A stretch of 64,000 nucleotides of DNA, taken from positions 3,476,501 through 3,540,500 of the forward strand of contig NC_088295.1 in NCBI RefSeq assembly GCF_032854445.1, read 5' to 3'. Of this stretch, positions 49,545-60,905 are shown piece after piece. Position numbers and translations under genes: made by a program. The notes under the pieces are model-generated. The model was not told the origin of the DNA. It saw only the letters and a list, made by a program, of their open reading frames with translations, and made no database searches. Position 1 is the stretch's first letter. Every line of letters begins with the position of its first letter. The DNA is from Liolophura sinensis. Its lineage: Eukaryota; Mollusca; Polyplacophora; Chitonida; Chitonidae.

Positions 49545-51475
49545 TCCTCTCTGTACTACCATCCTGTCGTCTTTGTAAAGGTCCATATCTCTAAAGTGAA
49601 GTCTTGTTCCTCTCTGTACTACCATCCTGTCGTCTTTGTAAAGGCGTGTCCTCCAAGTTACATGTCCCTAAAGTGAAGTCTTGTTTCTCTTTGTACTACC
49701 ATTCCGTCGTCTGTGTGAAGGTTTGTCTTCCAAGTTACATGTCCCTACAGTGAAGTCTCGTTTCTCTCTGTACTACCATTCCGTCGTCTATGTGAAGACT
49801 TGTCTCCCAAGTTACATGTCCCTAAAGTGAAGTCTTGTTTCTCTTTGCACTACCATTCCGTCGTCTATGTGAAGGCTTGTCTTTCAAGATACATGTCCCT
49901 AAAGTGAAGTCTCGTTTCTCTCTGTGCTACCATTCCGTCTTCTGTGTGAAGGCTTGTCTTCCAAGTTACATGTCCCTAAAGTGAAGTCTTGTTTCTCTCT
50001 ACTACAATTCCGTCATCTATTTGAAAGTTTGTCTCCCAAGTTATATGTCCCTAAAGTGAAGTCTTGTTTCTCTCTACTACAATTCCGTCATCTATTTGAA
50101 AGTTTGTCTCCCTAGTTACATGTCCCTAAAGTGAAGTCTTCTTTCTTCCTGTACTATCATTTCGTCGTCTATGTGAAGGCTTGTCTCCCAAGTTACATGT
50201 CCCTAAAGTGAAGTCTTGTTTCTCTCTGTGCTACCATTCCGTCGTCTGTGTGAAGGCTTGTCTTCCAAGTTACATGTCCCTAAAGTGAAGTCTTGTTTCT
50301 CTCTACTACAATTCCGTCATCTATTTGAAAGTTTGTCTTCCAAGTTACAAGTCCCTAAAGTGAAGTCTTGTTTCTTCCTGTACTACCATTCCGTCATCTG
50401 TGCGAAGGCTTGTCTTCCAAGTTACAAGTCCCTAAAGTGAAGTCTTGTTTCTCTCTGTACTATGATTCTGTCGTTTATGTGAAGGTTTGTCTTCCAAGTT
50501 ACATGTCTCTAAAGTGAAGTCTTGTTTCTCTCTGTACTACCATTCCGTCATCTGTGCGAAGGCTTGTCTTCCAAGTTACAAGTCCCTAAAGTGAAGTCTC
50601 GTTTCTCCCTGTACTATGATTCTGCGTCTATGTGAAGATTTGTCTTCCAAGTTACATGTCCCTAAAGTGAAGTCTTGTTTCTCTCTGTGCTACCATTCCG
50701 TCGTCTATTTGAAGATTTGTCTTCTAAGTTACATGTCCTTAAAGTGAAGTCTTGTTTCTCTTTGCACTACCATTCCGTCTTCTGTGTGAAGGGTTGTCTT
50801 CTAAGTTACATGTCCCTACAGTGAAGTCTTGTTCCTCTCTGTGCTACCATTCCGTCGTCTATGTGAAGATTTGTCTCCCAAGTTACATGTCCCTAAAGTG
50901 AAGTCTTGTTTCTCTCTGTGCTACCATTCCGTCTTCTATGTGAAGGGTTGTCTTCCAAGTTACATGTCCCTACAGTGAAGTCTTGTTTCTCTCTGTGCTA
51001 CCATTCCGTCGTCTATGTGAAGATTTGTCTTCCAAGTTACATGTCCCTAAAGTGAAGTCTCGTTTCTCTCTGTACTACCATTCCGTCGTCTATGTGAAGG
51101 CTTGTCTTCCAAGTTACATGTCCCTAAAGTGAAGTCTCGTTTCTCTCTGTACTATTATTCCGTCGTCTATGTGAAGGCTTGTCTTTCAAGATACATGTCC
51201 CTAAAGTGAAGTCTCGTTTCTCTCTGTGCTACCATTCTGTCGTCTATGTAAAGGTTTGTCTTCCAAGTTACATGTCCCTAAAGTGAAGTCTTCTTTCTTC
51301 CTGTACTATCATTTCGTCGTCTATGTGAAGGCTTGTCTTCCAAGTTACATGTCTCTAAAGTGAAGTCTTGTTTCTCTCTGTGCTACCATTCCGTCGTCTG
51401 TGTGAAGGCTTGTCTTCCAAGTTACATGTCCCTAAAGTGATTTCTTGTTCCTCCCTGTGCTACCATTCTGTCCTC
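49545..51475. repeat. 77-bp pyrimidine-rich minisatellite
   Basis: About 25 units near 77 bp with blocks AAGTTACATGTCCCTAAAGT, GAAGTCTTGTTTCTCTCTGT, ACTACCATTCCGTCGTC and GTGAAGGCTTGTCTTCC. It shares only the period, not the sequence, with the 77-bp array at 21774-24350. Intergenic. Confidence 0.96.
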
Positions 51476-52228
51476 TATGTGAGGGCATGTCCTTCGGGTT
51501 CCAGTTATTCTCTTGTCCCATTAGTGTTGATAGCAATTCAGTTACCACTCCAATCTACGCCATTGCCGCTGCATGTTCCTTAAGTAATGTCTTATTCTTT
51601 GCTGACTATTCTGGCCGCTCATTGTGTTTCTTTTCCCTGAAATATCTTATCCCTTCAAGCTGAATCTAGATTTCTGATCACTGTGTCTTTTAAACTGCGT
51701 CCTAATATTTTCGTCATCCAGTCCACTGAACAATATGATAAAGCGATTCTGCCTTTTACTTTCTCTAACGATTATCTCGTCCACTAACTTCTTGTTTTCT
51801 CCTCAGTGTCCAGATGTGTACGCTGGACATAGAGACCTATCCGTTCTTTATATTTCTGTTATTATTCCTTCCTCGATCTGAAATGGATATTTCTAAATAT
51901 CATTTAAATTACTTTAGATTTTAAATATTTTTATTACATATCATTAAATTTTCTGGTTTAATCGTCTTCCAACTGATGGCATATCAACAAATAGCTTTTC
52001 CACCATAGCTTTCAGCTTACATGTAGCTGGGAACATAGGCAGCCGATCGGAGGTAGTAAATAAACTACCCTGATTTCCTTCATGTATACCGTCCTTCGTT
52101 TAGGCGTTGCAATGGTTCGTTATGCGTTATCAAGATGTAGTCCTCACCAGGCCCGATCATTCTCATTCACTAAACGGTATAGTGACGATCTGCTAGCTTT
52201 AAACAATCCATATAGAGCAAAGGCTGTA
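51476..52228. other. Intergenic unique sequence
   Basis: AT-rich sequence between the 77-bp array and a SINE. No gene recognised. Confidence 0.6.
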
Positions 52229-52570
52229 TCTACCCGCCTTCGCGGGGAGCGGTAGATCCAGGATGAATCCTGGGTCGAGTCACACCTAAGGCTTTAAAAG
52301 AGGAGGTTGTAACTTCCTCACTTGGCGTTCAGCATGCAGGGGAAAGTGCAACGACTGGTTGACCCGTATCAGCATAATGGCTCGGGCGGGGCGGCTTAAT
52401 TGCCTTTGGTAAGGCGTCTCAGTGAAGCAGCACTAGATAAAAGAGCGGTGGAAATCCGTCCTGCAACAAGGAGGCACATTACATGCACTCTATGGATTCC
52501 TCCGTCGCCACATGACTGAAAAATCGTTGAGCACGACGTTAAACTCCAAGCACTCACTCACTCACTCATG
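52229..52570 (+). mobile_element. tRNA-derived SINE, family B
   Basis: It starts near GGGGAGCGGTAGATCC with B-box-like GGATGAATCC. The body includes AAGAGGAGGTTGTAACTTCC and AGCGGTGGAAATCCGTCC. It ends with CATGACTGAAAAATCGTTGA, ACGACGTTAAACTCC and CACTCACTCACTC. It aligns along its length with the reverse complement of 16503-16857; the A-box end is altered or truncated. Confidence 0.87.
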
Positions 52571-52944
52571 CAGATATAGCCTTCGGTTTTGTATGAGCAG
52601 TATGAACAGTTTTTTCCGTGCTTAGGCCTGATGTACAACCTGATTAAAGTAGTCCATGACAGTTAGAACTGGTCAGTTCATCGAGCTTGCGGTCCATGGC
52701 GTGTGTTCGTGTCACCCGAGCTGCTCTGTAACATTTGCATCGCGTCCTCATCGTTCAACAGCCCTAACCTACGTCGGATAACAGCGTGTCAGTCTCCTGT
52801 CACCAGGGCATGTACAAATCTTATTGGCAGGTCCTGGCGCGTTAGAGGAACTAGTTCCTCCAAGAAAACTCATTTGTTTACAGAAATTGATGAAGGTTAG
52901 AACCTTGGCTTTCCTATGAGTGATCAAGCTAATTAAGGTTTAGC

Positions 52945-53008
52945 ACGCACTCTTCAGTCAAAATTGTTAAGTACGACGTTAAACCCCAAGCACTAACTCA
53001 TTCACTGG
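52945..53008 (+). mobile_element. SINE family B tail fragment
   Basis: AAAATTGTTAAGTACGACGT, then TAAACCCCAAGCACTAACTC, then ATTCACTGG. 5' truncated copy of the family B tail. Confidence 0.7.
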
Positions 53009-55715
53009 ATTTAAAGGACGCACTTCCAGGCGGTACATCTTATCTGAACCTGTCTTTGTACAAAGACCAAAACCGTTTCTTCTCTCACAGACTTCAGGAC
53101 AAGAAGAATTGTTTTAATTCTGACATTGTAGGGTCCTGCATATGGTATGCACAGATCTCGCCATGTAGCATTTGTTAGATCCTGTGTGTTGTATGACGAT
53201 TTCAATCAACGTCACAAGCTATTACTGCAAACACTAGTGTGCCAGCATTATTCCATCAAACGCCTTCACTTCAAGTCTCTTAAATATTATAATGAGTATT
53301 ATTCTCTTGTAAGTAAATATGGCCAGAGCGTCCAGAATCTATGGCGCTCTGTCTCATGACTGAGTCTAATTCCGCTTCACCCGGGGCTAGGGGCTGTATA
53401 TTCATCGTGTTGAATTAGATCGCCACGTTGGACATATGAACAGTTGCAATCAACGCGCAACTGATATACACATTTTGTCATCTACCACTGATATTCTACC
53501 ATGGTACGCGATTTGAATACTGATTTCAATCAGCCGCCAAGAGCATACCTTGCGTCTTTCCAACATGACTGAAAATTATTCACTGCTTGTCTTTGCATGA
53601 TTCCGTCCTACTTTCTAACTTAATAGTATGGACTTTCTTAGGTCTTTGGTGGTTTGTGTTGTACGTCGTCTTGGGAATTGACCTTGCGATTAGTTAGTGT
53701 TATATGTCGTTTGGGGAATTGACCTTGCGATTATTGACCTGGAACGTCCTTATTGGTTAACGTCTGGTATGCGAATGTCTGTTTCCAAGCATAGACGACA
53801 CTCTCTTTCAAGTATTGCCTTATCAACAACATTCGAGGATTTCCGATTCATGTCCCTTAAGAGTTACCGGTATATTAAAACTAACAACATTAGAAGTTTT
53901 GTGTTCTGATATGCACAGTGTCTTGACCGTGGCTCGTCCCTAAGATCTTACATTCCGTGTTTGTTCCTAAACTACATCAGAAACGATAGTAGATATCTGG
54001 TCAAACATAACTAATGAAACATGGCTACATGTCATTCATACTTCAGTCAGCATTGGTCATTACAATGCTGAAGTTGGAGACTTGGATACGCCTCAAGCGC
54101 TCCTCTATCCCTCCCCAATTCTACTGCACACACAAACACAACTCCAGAATGAAATTCATTATATTTCTAGGATATATATGTATGCTGAGTTCAACGAGGC
54201 TATGTATTGTGAACCAGCGGTGTTCTGTACAAGCTATACCATGCAGAATATTCAATATGTTTTTATTCTCTAGATCATTGAAGGTTTCACAAGAACTCAT
54301 ATTTCAGTATATATATATATACAACTTAAAGATAAATAAATTTTAAGTCAATCGAATATTACATATACCAACACCGGAAATACATGTTAACCTTGCTCTT
54401 TTTCGCTGTCAAGTTTTATCTTGAAGAGAAGAGTCATTATCCGGGTCACGTAGTGCAAGTGCGAGTCCGTTATTTGGGTGACTTAATAGGTTTGTTAACG
54501 TTATGAGAGCGCACGACAAGATCATCAGTGGACGGATTGTAGTTCACTATCGTCAGAGAATCTTCAGAGAACAGTACATAAGGTGTCGCTACATTTGTTC
54601 TTCTAACATGGACAGTCATCTGTTAAGAACGAAACGCTGCTGAAATGATGGCCACATCAAGCACTTTTTTCATTCAGCAGGAAGTCTTGAACTCTGAGAA
54701 GTCAAACGTGATATGTCCCATGACTAGTACATACAACTCGAGCAAGAATGTTCATTGTTTGCCAAGAAAGCGCAACCCACTCAAAGCGCAACCCACTCAA
54801 AGCGCAACCCACTCAAACCATCAGGGCTCAAGGATATCAGTCGCTGTAACAATTAAAATATATACCTGACGTTTTATTTGTTTCATTAATCAAAAAAAGA
54901 GGTTTTAAGTTTTTCGCCATTGCTCATCCCCATATGTAATTTTAAGAAGCAATAATGTGTCACCATCAAAACGGGAAATAATCTACACAATGTTTATGCT
55001 TCGAATGAAAAATGTGCCTCTCAATAAAGGTGTCCCTCCAAATCAATGGCAGCAACCTTTTCAACTATACATAACGAGAAAGCTTTGGAAACTGAAGAAC
55101 TCCTTTCAGACTAAATTCGCCATGCTTGTACAACTGTCATACATCAATATATATACGGGGTCACAATTTGTCAACCGTCATCAGAAAAAGTAGGTTATAT
55201 TCACACCTGAGAATTAAATCTTGCTGGGCTATAGTTTTCGGGTACCTAGCTGTACTCTTCTGACGTGGTCAGACAAAGAAATACGTGCCGACATAAGTAA
55301 CTACACAGCAGTGCAGCTCGCTATGTTGGCCACGATGCTAGGACACGTCCTCAGTAAGGCAGACAATGAAACCTACGCAGTCTGGCTGATATGTTGAATA
55401 ACTGTCAAAGCCTACATCAATGTCAATCAGCTGGCATCAAGCCAGATCGTTTAAAGCCCGGTAAAAAGGTGCATGTCAACCTATGAGACCAAATACACAA
55501 ATAACAGGCAAACTATACAGTTTGAAACATGTACATGCATGCTTTCGTATAAATATTCATGTGTTTATTGAATGTGTAATCCGCATTACAAATGTATTAT
55601 ATGCCTTGATTTTTACATCGCTGAATTATTGCCGAGGTAGTCTAAATCCATTACCATTCATTCTATTCCGCATAAAATTGCAAAAGTAAGATTCATTTTC
55701 TCCGTATAACTACCC
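53009..55715. other. Intergenic unique sequence
   Basis: About 2.7 kb, AT-rich. One small tandem repeat: three copies of the 16-bp unit GCGCAACCCACTCAAA at about 54771-54819. Short open frames have no recognised similarity. No gene called. Confidence 0.55.
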
Positions 55716-56955
55716 TATATAGCAGAGCGTGTATCAGTTCTCCACACAATTACAGCAAATTACAGAAGCAATATTCACCTTCTCTCCGTATAACTACCCT
55801 ATATAGCAGAGCGTGTATCAGTTCTCCACAGTTCCCACCGATATACAGAATATTCCCTTTGTCTCTATGTAATGATTCCAGATTAGATAGCGCGCGTCAG
55901 CTTTCTCCAAAATTACTGTATAATTTCACATGCAGTACTCACCTTCTCTCCACATAACTATACCCTATGTAACAGAACGTACAATACGCTATGCAATGTA
56001 TCAGTTCTCCACACAATTACGGCAAATTACAGAAGCAATATTCACCTTCTCTCCGTATAACTACCCTATATAGCAGAGCGTGTATCAGTTCTCCACAGTT
56101 CCCACCGATATACAGAATATTCCCTTTGTCTCTATGTAATGATTCCAGATTAGATAGCGCGCGTCAGCTTTCTCCAAAATTACTGTATAATTTCACATGC
56201 AGTACTCACCTTCTCTCCACATAACTATACCCTATGTAACAGAACGTACAATACGCTATGCAATGTATCAGTTCTCCACACAATTACGGCAAATTACAGA
56301 AGCAGTATTCACACTCTCCCCACATAACTATCATATTTGACAGAGCGTGTTTCAGTTCTCCTCACAATTACAGCAAATTACAGAAGCAATATTCACCTTC
56401 TCTCCATATAACTACCACATTTGACAGAGCGTGTTTCAGTTCTCCACACAATTACGGCAAATTACAGAAGCAGTATTCACACTCTCCCCACATAACTATC
56501 ATATTTGACAGAGCGTGTATCAGTTCTCCACACAATTACATCAAATTACAGAAGCAGTATTCACACTCTCCCCACATGACTATCATATTTGACAGAGCCT
56601 GTATCAGTTCTCCTCACAATTACAGCAAATTACAGAAGCAGTATTCACCTTCTCTCCATATAACTACCATATTTGACAGAGCGACTATCTGTTCTCCACA
56701 CAATTACGGCAAATTACAGAAGCAGTATTCACACTCTCCCCACATAACTATCATATCTGACAGAGCGTGTATCAGTTCTCCACACAATTACGGCAAATTA
56801 CAGAAGCAATATTCACCTTCTCTCCATATAACTACCATATTTGACAGAGCGTGTATCAGTTCTCCACACAATTACAGCAAATTACAGAAGCAGTATTCAC
56901 ACTCTCCCCACATGACAGTTCGACATTTACGGAGGATTACAGAAGCAACATAAGA
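55716..56955. repeat. 84-bp minisatellite with 267-bp higher-order duplication
   Basis: Units of about 84 bp with CACAATTACGGCAAATTACA, GAAGCAGTATTCACACTCTC and TTTGACAGAGCGTGTATCAG. The left part has two nearly identical 267-bp blocks (55744-56010 and 56011-56277) built from three diverged units. The right part is a simple 84-bp array, open for 231 codons on the plus strand (28-residue repeats). No gene context; treated as non-coding. Confidence 0.95.
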
Positions 56956-57659
56956 AGGAATAAAATGCTATGAGTTTTTAATCACTCAACATTAGAGTTG
57001 ACTTCCTGCTAGATTACAGAGTACACAAATGTAAACTTACAATCGTTTATTTAGGGCAGGGCAGATTCACTCACCCAGTTTTCTGAATGAGGTCCTAAGG
57101 TTGAGGTGTTTGACCTTGACCTCAAAACTCAGCATAAAGTTTCAGAGGGCACCAGAGTGCCCAGAGTAAACCAATGTCGTTTTCATATACATGTACCGGT
57201 CTAACTTCCTACAAAGTGAGAGCTGGATTCGAGCTTGAGATGTCTTTGGTCTGGGGACAATTAATAGTAAAGAGCACAATGGTTAATCCCGATATGCCAA
57301 CAAGGGCTACTCTTTCAGTTCTAAAAAATTAGATTTTTGTATCTACGTTGCTGCTTGATAATTTAGTATTTTTTTTTTAGTATCAGCTGATTCAGGTGTT
57401 GATCAAATAGTTCTAAAGAGCCTGTATTTATGGAGTCAAAATTTACATTAAAACCCATCAGAATATTAGACACATTAGAATTCAGGCTATATAACTGGCG
57501 CTAGCAAAGCTGTGATAAACTGTGAAAGTGAATTATATACCATTGTGAGATAAGTGGTCTCCTTCAATCACTTAACCTGGTCAATCCCACGAATAGCCTG
57601 GTTTACCCCGAGGAAGTTAGAGATGGAAAGCCTTAACAGTGTTTTTCTTCCCGCACAAA
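56956..57659. other. Intergenic unique sequence
   Basis: About 700 bp between the 84-bp and 51-bp arrays; nothing recognised. Confidence 0.6.
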
Positions 57660-58690
57660 CATGTACATAGGCTTTGCTAACAATACAGGCCAAACCCTAT
57701 GTATAAATCATATGTACATAGGCTTTGCTAACAATACAAACCAAACCCTATGTATAAATCACATGTACATAGGCTTTGCCTACAATACAAGCCAAATCCT
57801 ATGTATAAATCATATGTACATAGGCTTTGCTAACAATACAAGCCAAACCCTATGTATAAATCATATGTACATAGGCTTTGCTAACAATACAAACCAAACC
57901 CTATGTATAAATCATATGTACATAGGCTTTGCTAACAATACAGGTCAAACCCTATGTATAAATCACATGTACATAGGCTCTGCTAACAATACAGGCCAAA
58001 CCCTATGTATAAATCATATGTACATAGGCTTTGCTAACAATACAAACCAAACCCTATGTATAAATCATATGTACATAGGCTCTGCTAACAATACAGGCCA
58101 AACCCTATGTATAAATCATATGTACATAGGCTTTGCTAACAATAAAAGCCAAACCCTATGTATAAATCACATGTACATAGGCTTTGCTAACAATACAAAC
58201 CAAACCCTATGTATAAATCACATGTACATAGGCTTTGCTAACAATACAAACCAAACCCTATGTATAAATCATATGTACATAGGCTTTGCTAACAATAAAA
58301 GCCAAACCCTATGTATAAATCACATGTACATAGGCTTTGCCTACAATACAAGCCAAACCCTATGTATAAATCACATGTACATAGGCTTTGCTAACAATAC
58401 AGGCCAAACCCTATGTATAAATCATATGTACATAGGCTTTGCTAACAATAAAAGCCAAACCCTATGTATAAATCACATGTACATAGGCTTTGTAACAATA
58501 CAAACCAAACCCTATGTATAAATCAAATGTACATAGGCTTTGCTAACAATACAAACCAAACCCTATGTATAAATCATATGTACATAGGCTTTGCTAACAT
58601 TACAAACCAAACCCTATGTATAAATCATATGTACATTGGCTTTGCTAAAAATACAAACCAAACCCTATGTATAAATCACATATATTTAAT
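57660..58690. repeat. 51-bp minisatellite with hairpin at each junction
   Basis: Twenty units of 51 bp: ATGTACATAGGCTTTGCTAA, CAATACAAACCAAACC and CTATGTATAAATCA. Each junction has the perfect inverted repeat CCTATGTA / TACATAGG around an 11-nt AT-rich loop. Open for 286 codons on the plus strand (17-residue repeats) until a one-base deletion near 58491. Intergenic. Confidence 0.97.
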
Positions 58691-58761
58691 TTTGTACAAT
58701 AGGTATGGTTTCTACTCATAACCTTGCACCTTCGCAAAGCTACAGTGTATCAAACATTGTC

Positions 58762-58783
58762 GAACAAACAAACAAACAAACAA
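58762..58783. repeat. (CAAA)n microsatellite
   Basis: Five CAAA tetranucleotides in a row. Confidence 0.9.
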
Positions 58784-60254
58784 TTATACAGTTCAACAGT
58801 GTGCTTTTATTTCAGATAACCTCTTAGGTAAGTCCCAAGACTAATAGTTCACACATGGGTATATAAAATGTAGAATACAGTACTACATCACAAAAGGAGA
58901 ATGGCCCCCAAAGTGAAATAGGCAAGTGATAATGTCAATAGTTTCAACAGCCTCACAGTTTGAATATAGGGTTCATCACAAGCTTTACTTTTATTCATGA
59001 TTTCTGAATATAACAAAACAGCCTAGAAGGCTACAATATGAAATGAGGGACCAATGAAGCAGGACGAAAATGATACCCGATGAACAAGGCCAAAATGTGC
59101 ACCATTCTTGTGCATGTGAATATATATCTGTATACACCGCTCTTTTGTTTGGCCTGTTTATATATTACTCTAACCACAAAATAAATGTTTTCTCATATCA
59201 AAAACCCATATGGCTGTTTCACATCAATATAAAATATGATAATTTTTTGTGGTGATTGTCCAAAAACAAAATCAATAATAATAATCACATAAATAATAGT
59301 AATTACAGGCAGCATAAAAAGGACTCCCAAGTGAACAGCTCTAATAGTCATGACAACCATTTACGAAACTAGAAGCTAGTGTTGGTATTATCTTTATTAA
59401 CAAGTTAACAAGTGCCAATGTATGTACGACCAAGAAGAGCTTATCCATTTAATTTCCTCAATCAAGTGTGTCTAGAGCACTTGAAGTATACATGTTCCAC
59501 TAGCCAAGCAACAAACAAAATGAAAGGATTGATACATGTATATGAATTAATAACCACAAATATAGATCTGTATGTTTTATATTTTGTCTGCAATAATTGT
59601 CTTGTTTAAGGTACTGTATAAACAGGATTTAAAATATATCACATGCTATTGTTTGGACAAGGAGATCAGGACACTGACAAAAGCATGATCACATTCAACA
59701 GTCATTTATCATAATAGAGGATACATGTATCCATTCCAAAGTCATGATGCAAAATAATTTGGTTCAGTGATACGCTTATTGCACTTTCTTTAGTCACATC
59801 TCAAAATAAAAAAACAGTTCAGAAAACTGGTGAGATAACATGATCATTTTCATTGATAAAACAGGTAACGGTTCTTATCACTGTAAAAAATTTATTATTC
59901 CACTGCTGGTGAAAATGATCATTCACACATAATCTGCCAAGACAAAGGCAACACGGTTCACTTAGGTTGGGAGAAAAAAATGGGGCTTAATTCTGTCACT
60001 ATGTTGCAAGTCTATCAATTGAATAGGTCTTATTGCAATTACTTTGATGCATGTTTTTTCTATACTGTTGATATGTCGTCTTTGTGGTGAAAATGTCAAG
60101 AACTTTTTCTTCTTGATGCATGTAAGGTATAAATATTGCACACTGCACCAAAGGCATACTTGACTTCCAGATCGAATAGAGAACACTATCTTGAGCAGTT
60201 GAATTATCTGCACATGTAATATACTGACTAACGTTGTTGTTTGTCTATCCAATA
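58784..60254. other. AT-rich non-coding region, possible 3' UTR of a gene to the right
   Basis: No exon recognised on either strand. A minus-strand AATAAA occurs near 58806-58811. The region to the right edge is uniformly AT-rich and lacks SINEs, which would fit a long 3' UTR of a minus-strand gene beyond 64 kb, but this is a guess. Confidence 0.3.
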
Positions 60255-60905
60255 ATGAGCATTGTTATTTGTCTATGCAATGAGTGTTGTTTTTGGTTTA
60301 TGCAACAGTGATCAGTGTAGCTATATCTATATATTCAATAATGAGCAGTTGTTCGCATTATTGAAAAGCATCATTTTTTTCCTCTATGCAATGATCAGGT
60401 CATTTTCGTCTATGCTCTGATGAACAGTTCAGTTTTTCCTATGCAATGGACAGCGTCATTTTTCGTCTATGCGATAATGTACACTGCCATTTTTATCTAT
60501 GTGATAATGTAGTCATTTTTTGTCTATGCAATAATTTGGTCACTTTTGCCTGTGCAATAACTTAGTCATTTTTTGTCTATGCAACAATGTAGTCATTTTT
60601 TGTCTATGGGATAATGTAGTCATTTTTTGTCTATGCAACAATGTAGTCACTTTTGCCTGTGCAATAACTTAGTCATTTTTTGCCTATGCAACAATGTAGT
60701 CATTTTTTGTCTATGCGATAATGTAGTCATTTTTTGTCTATGCAATAATGTAGTCACTTTTGCCTGTGCAATAACTTAGTCATCTTTTGTCTATGCAACA
60801 ATGTAGTCATTTTTTGTCTATGCGATGATGTAGTCATTTTTTGTCTATGCGATAATGTACAGTCATTTTTTGTCTATGAGATAATGTACACTGTCATTTT
60901 TTGTC
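60255..60905. repeat. 27-bp T-rich minisatellite
   Basis: Regular 27-bp units from about 60490 (TCATTTTTTGTCTATGCAAT then AATGTAG), with degenerate units back to 60255. It alternates with CACTTTTGCCTGTGCAATAA. Unrelated to the 27-bp array at 27775-28710. Confidence 0.93.

Noticed and set aside
49924-51663. Short plus-strand frames with repeated serine/leucine blocks
   Set aside because: Products of the 77-bp array at 49545-51475.
56258-56953. 231-codon frame as a gene
   Set aside because: Pure 84-bp repeat, intergenic, no promoter or exon context.
57661-58521. 286-codon and neighbouring 85-codon frames as a protein gene
   Set aside because: Pure 51-bp repeat with no flanking exon; the frame breaks by a single-base deletion with no sign of constraint.
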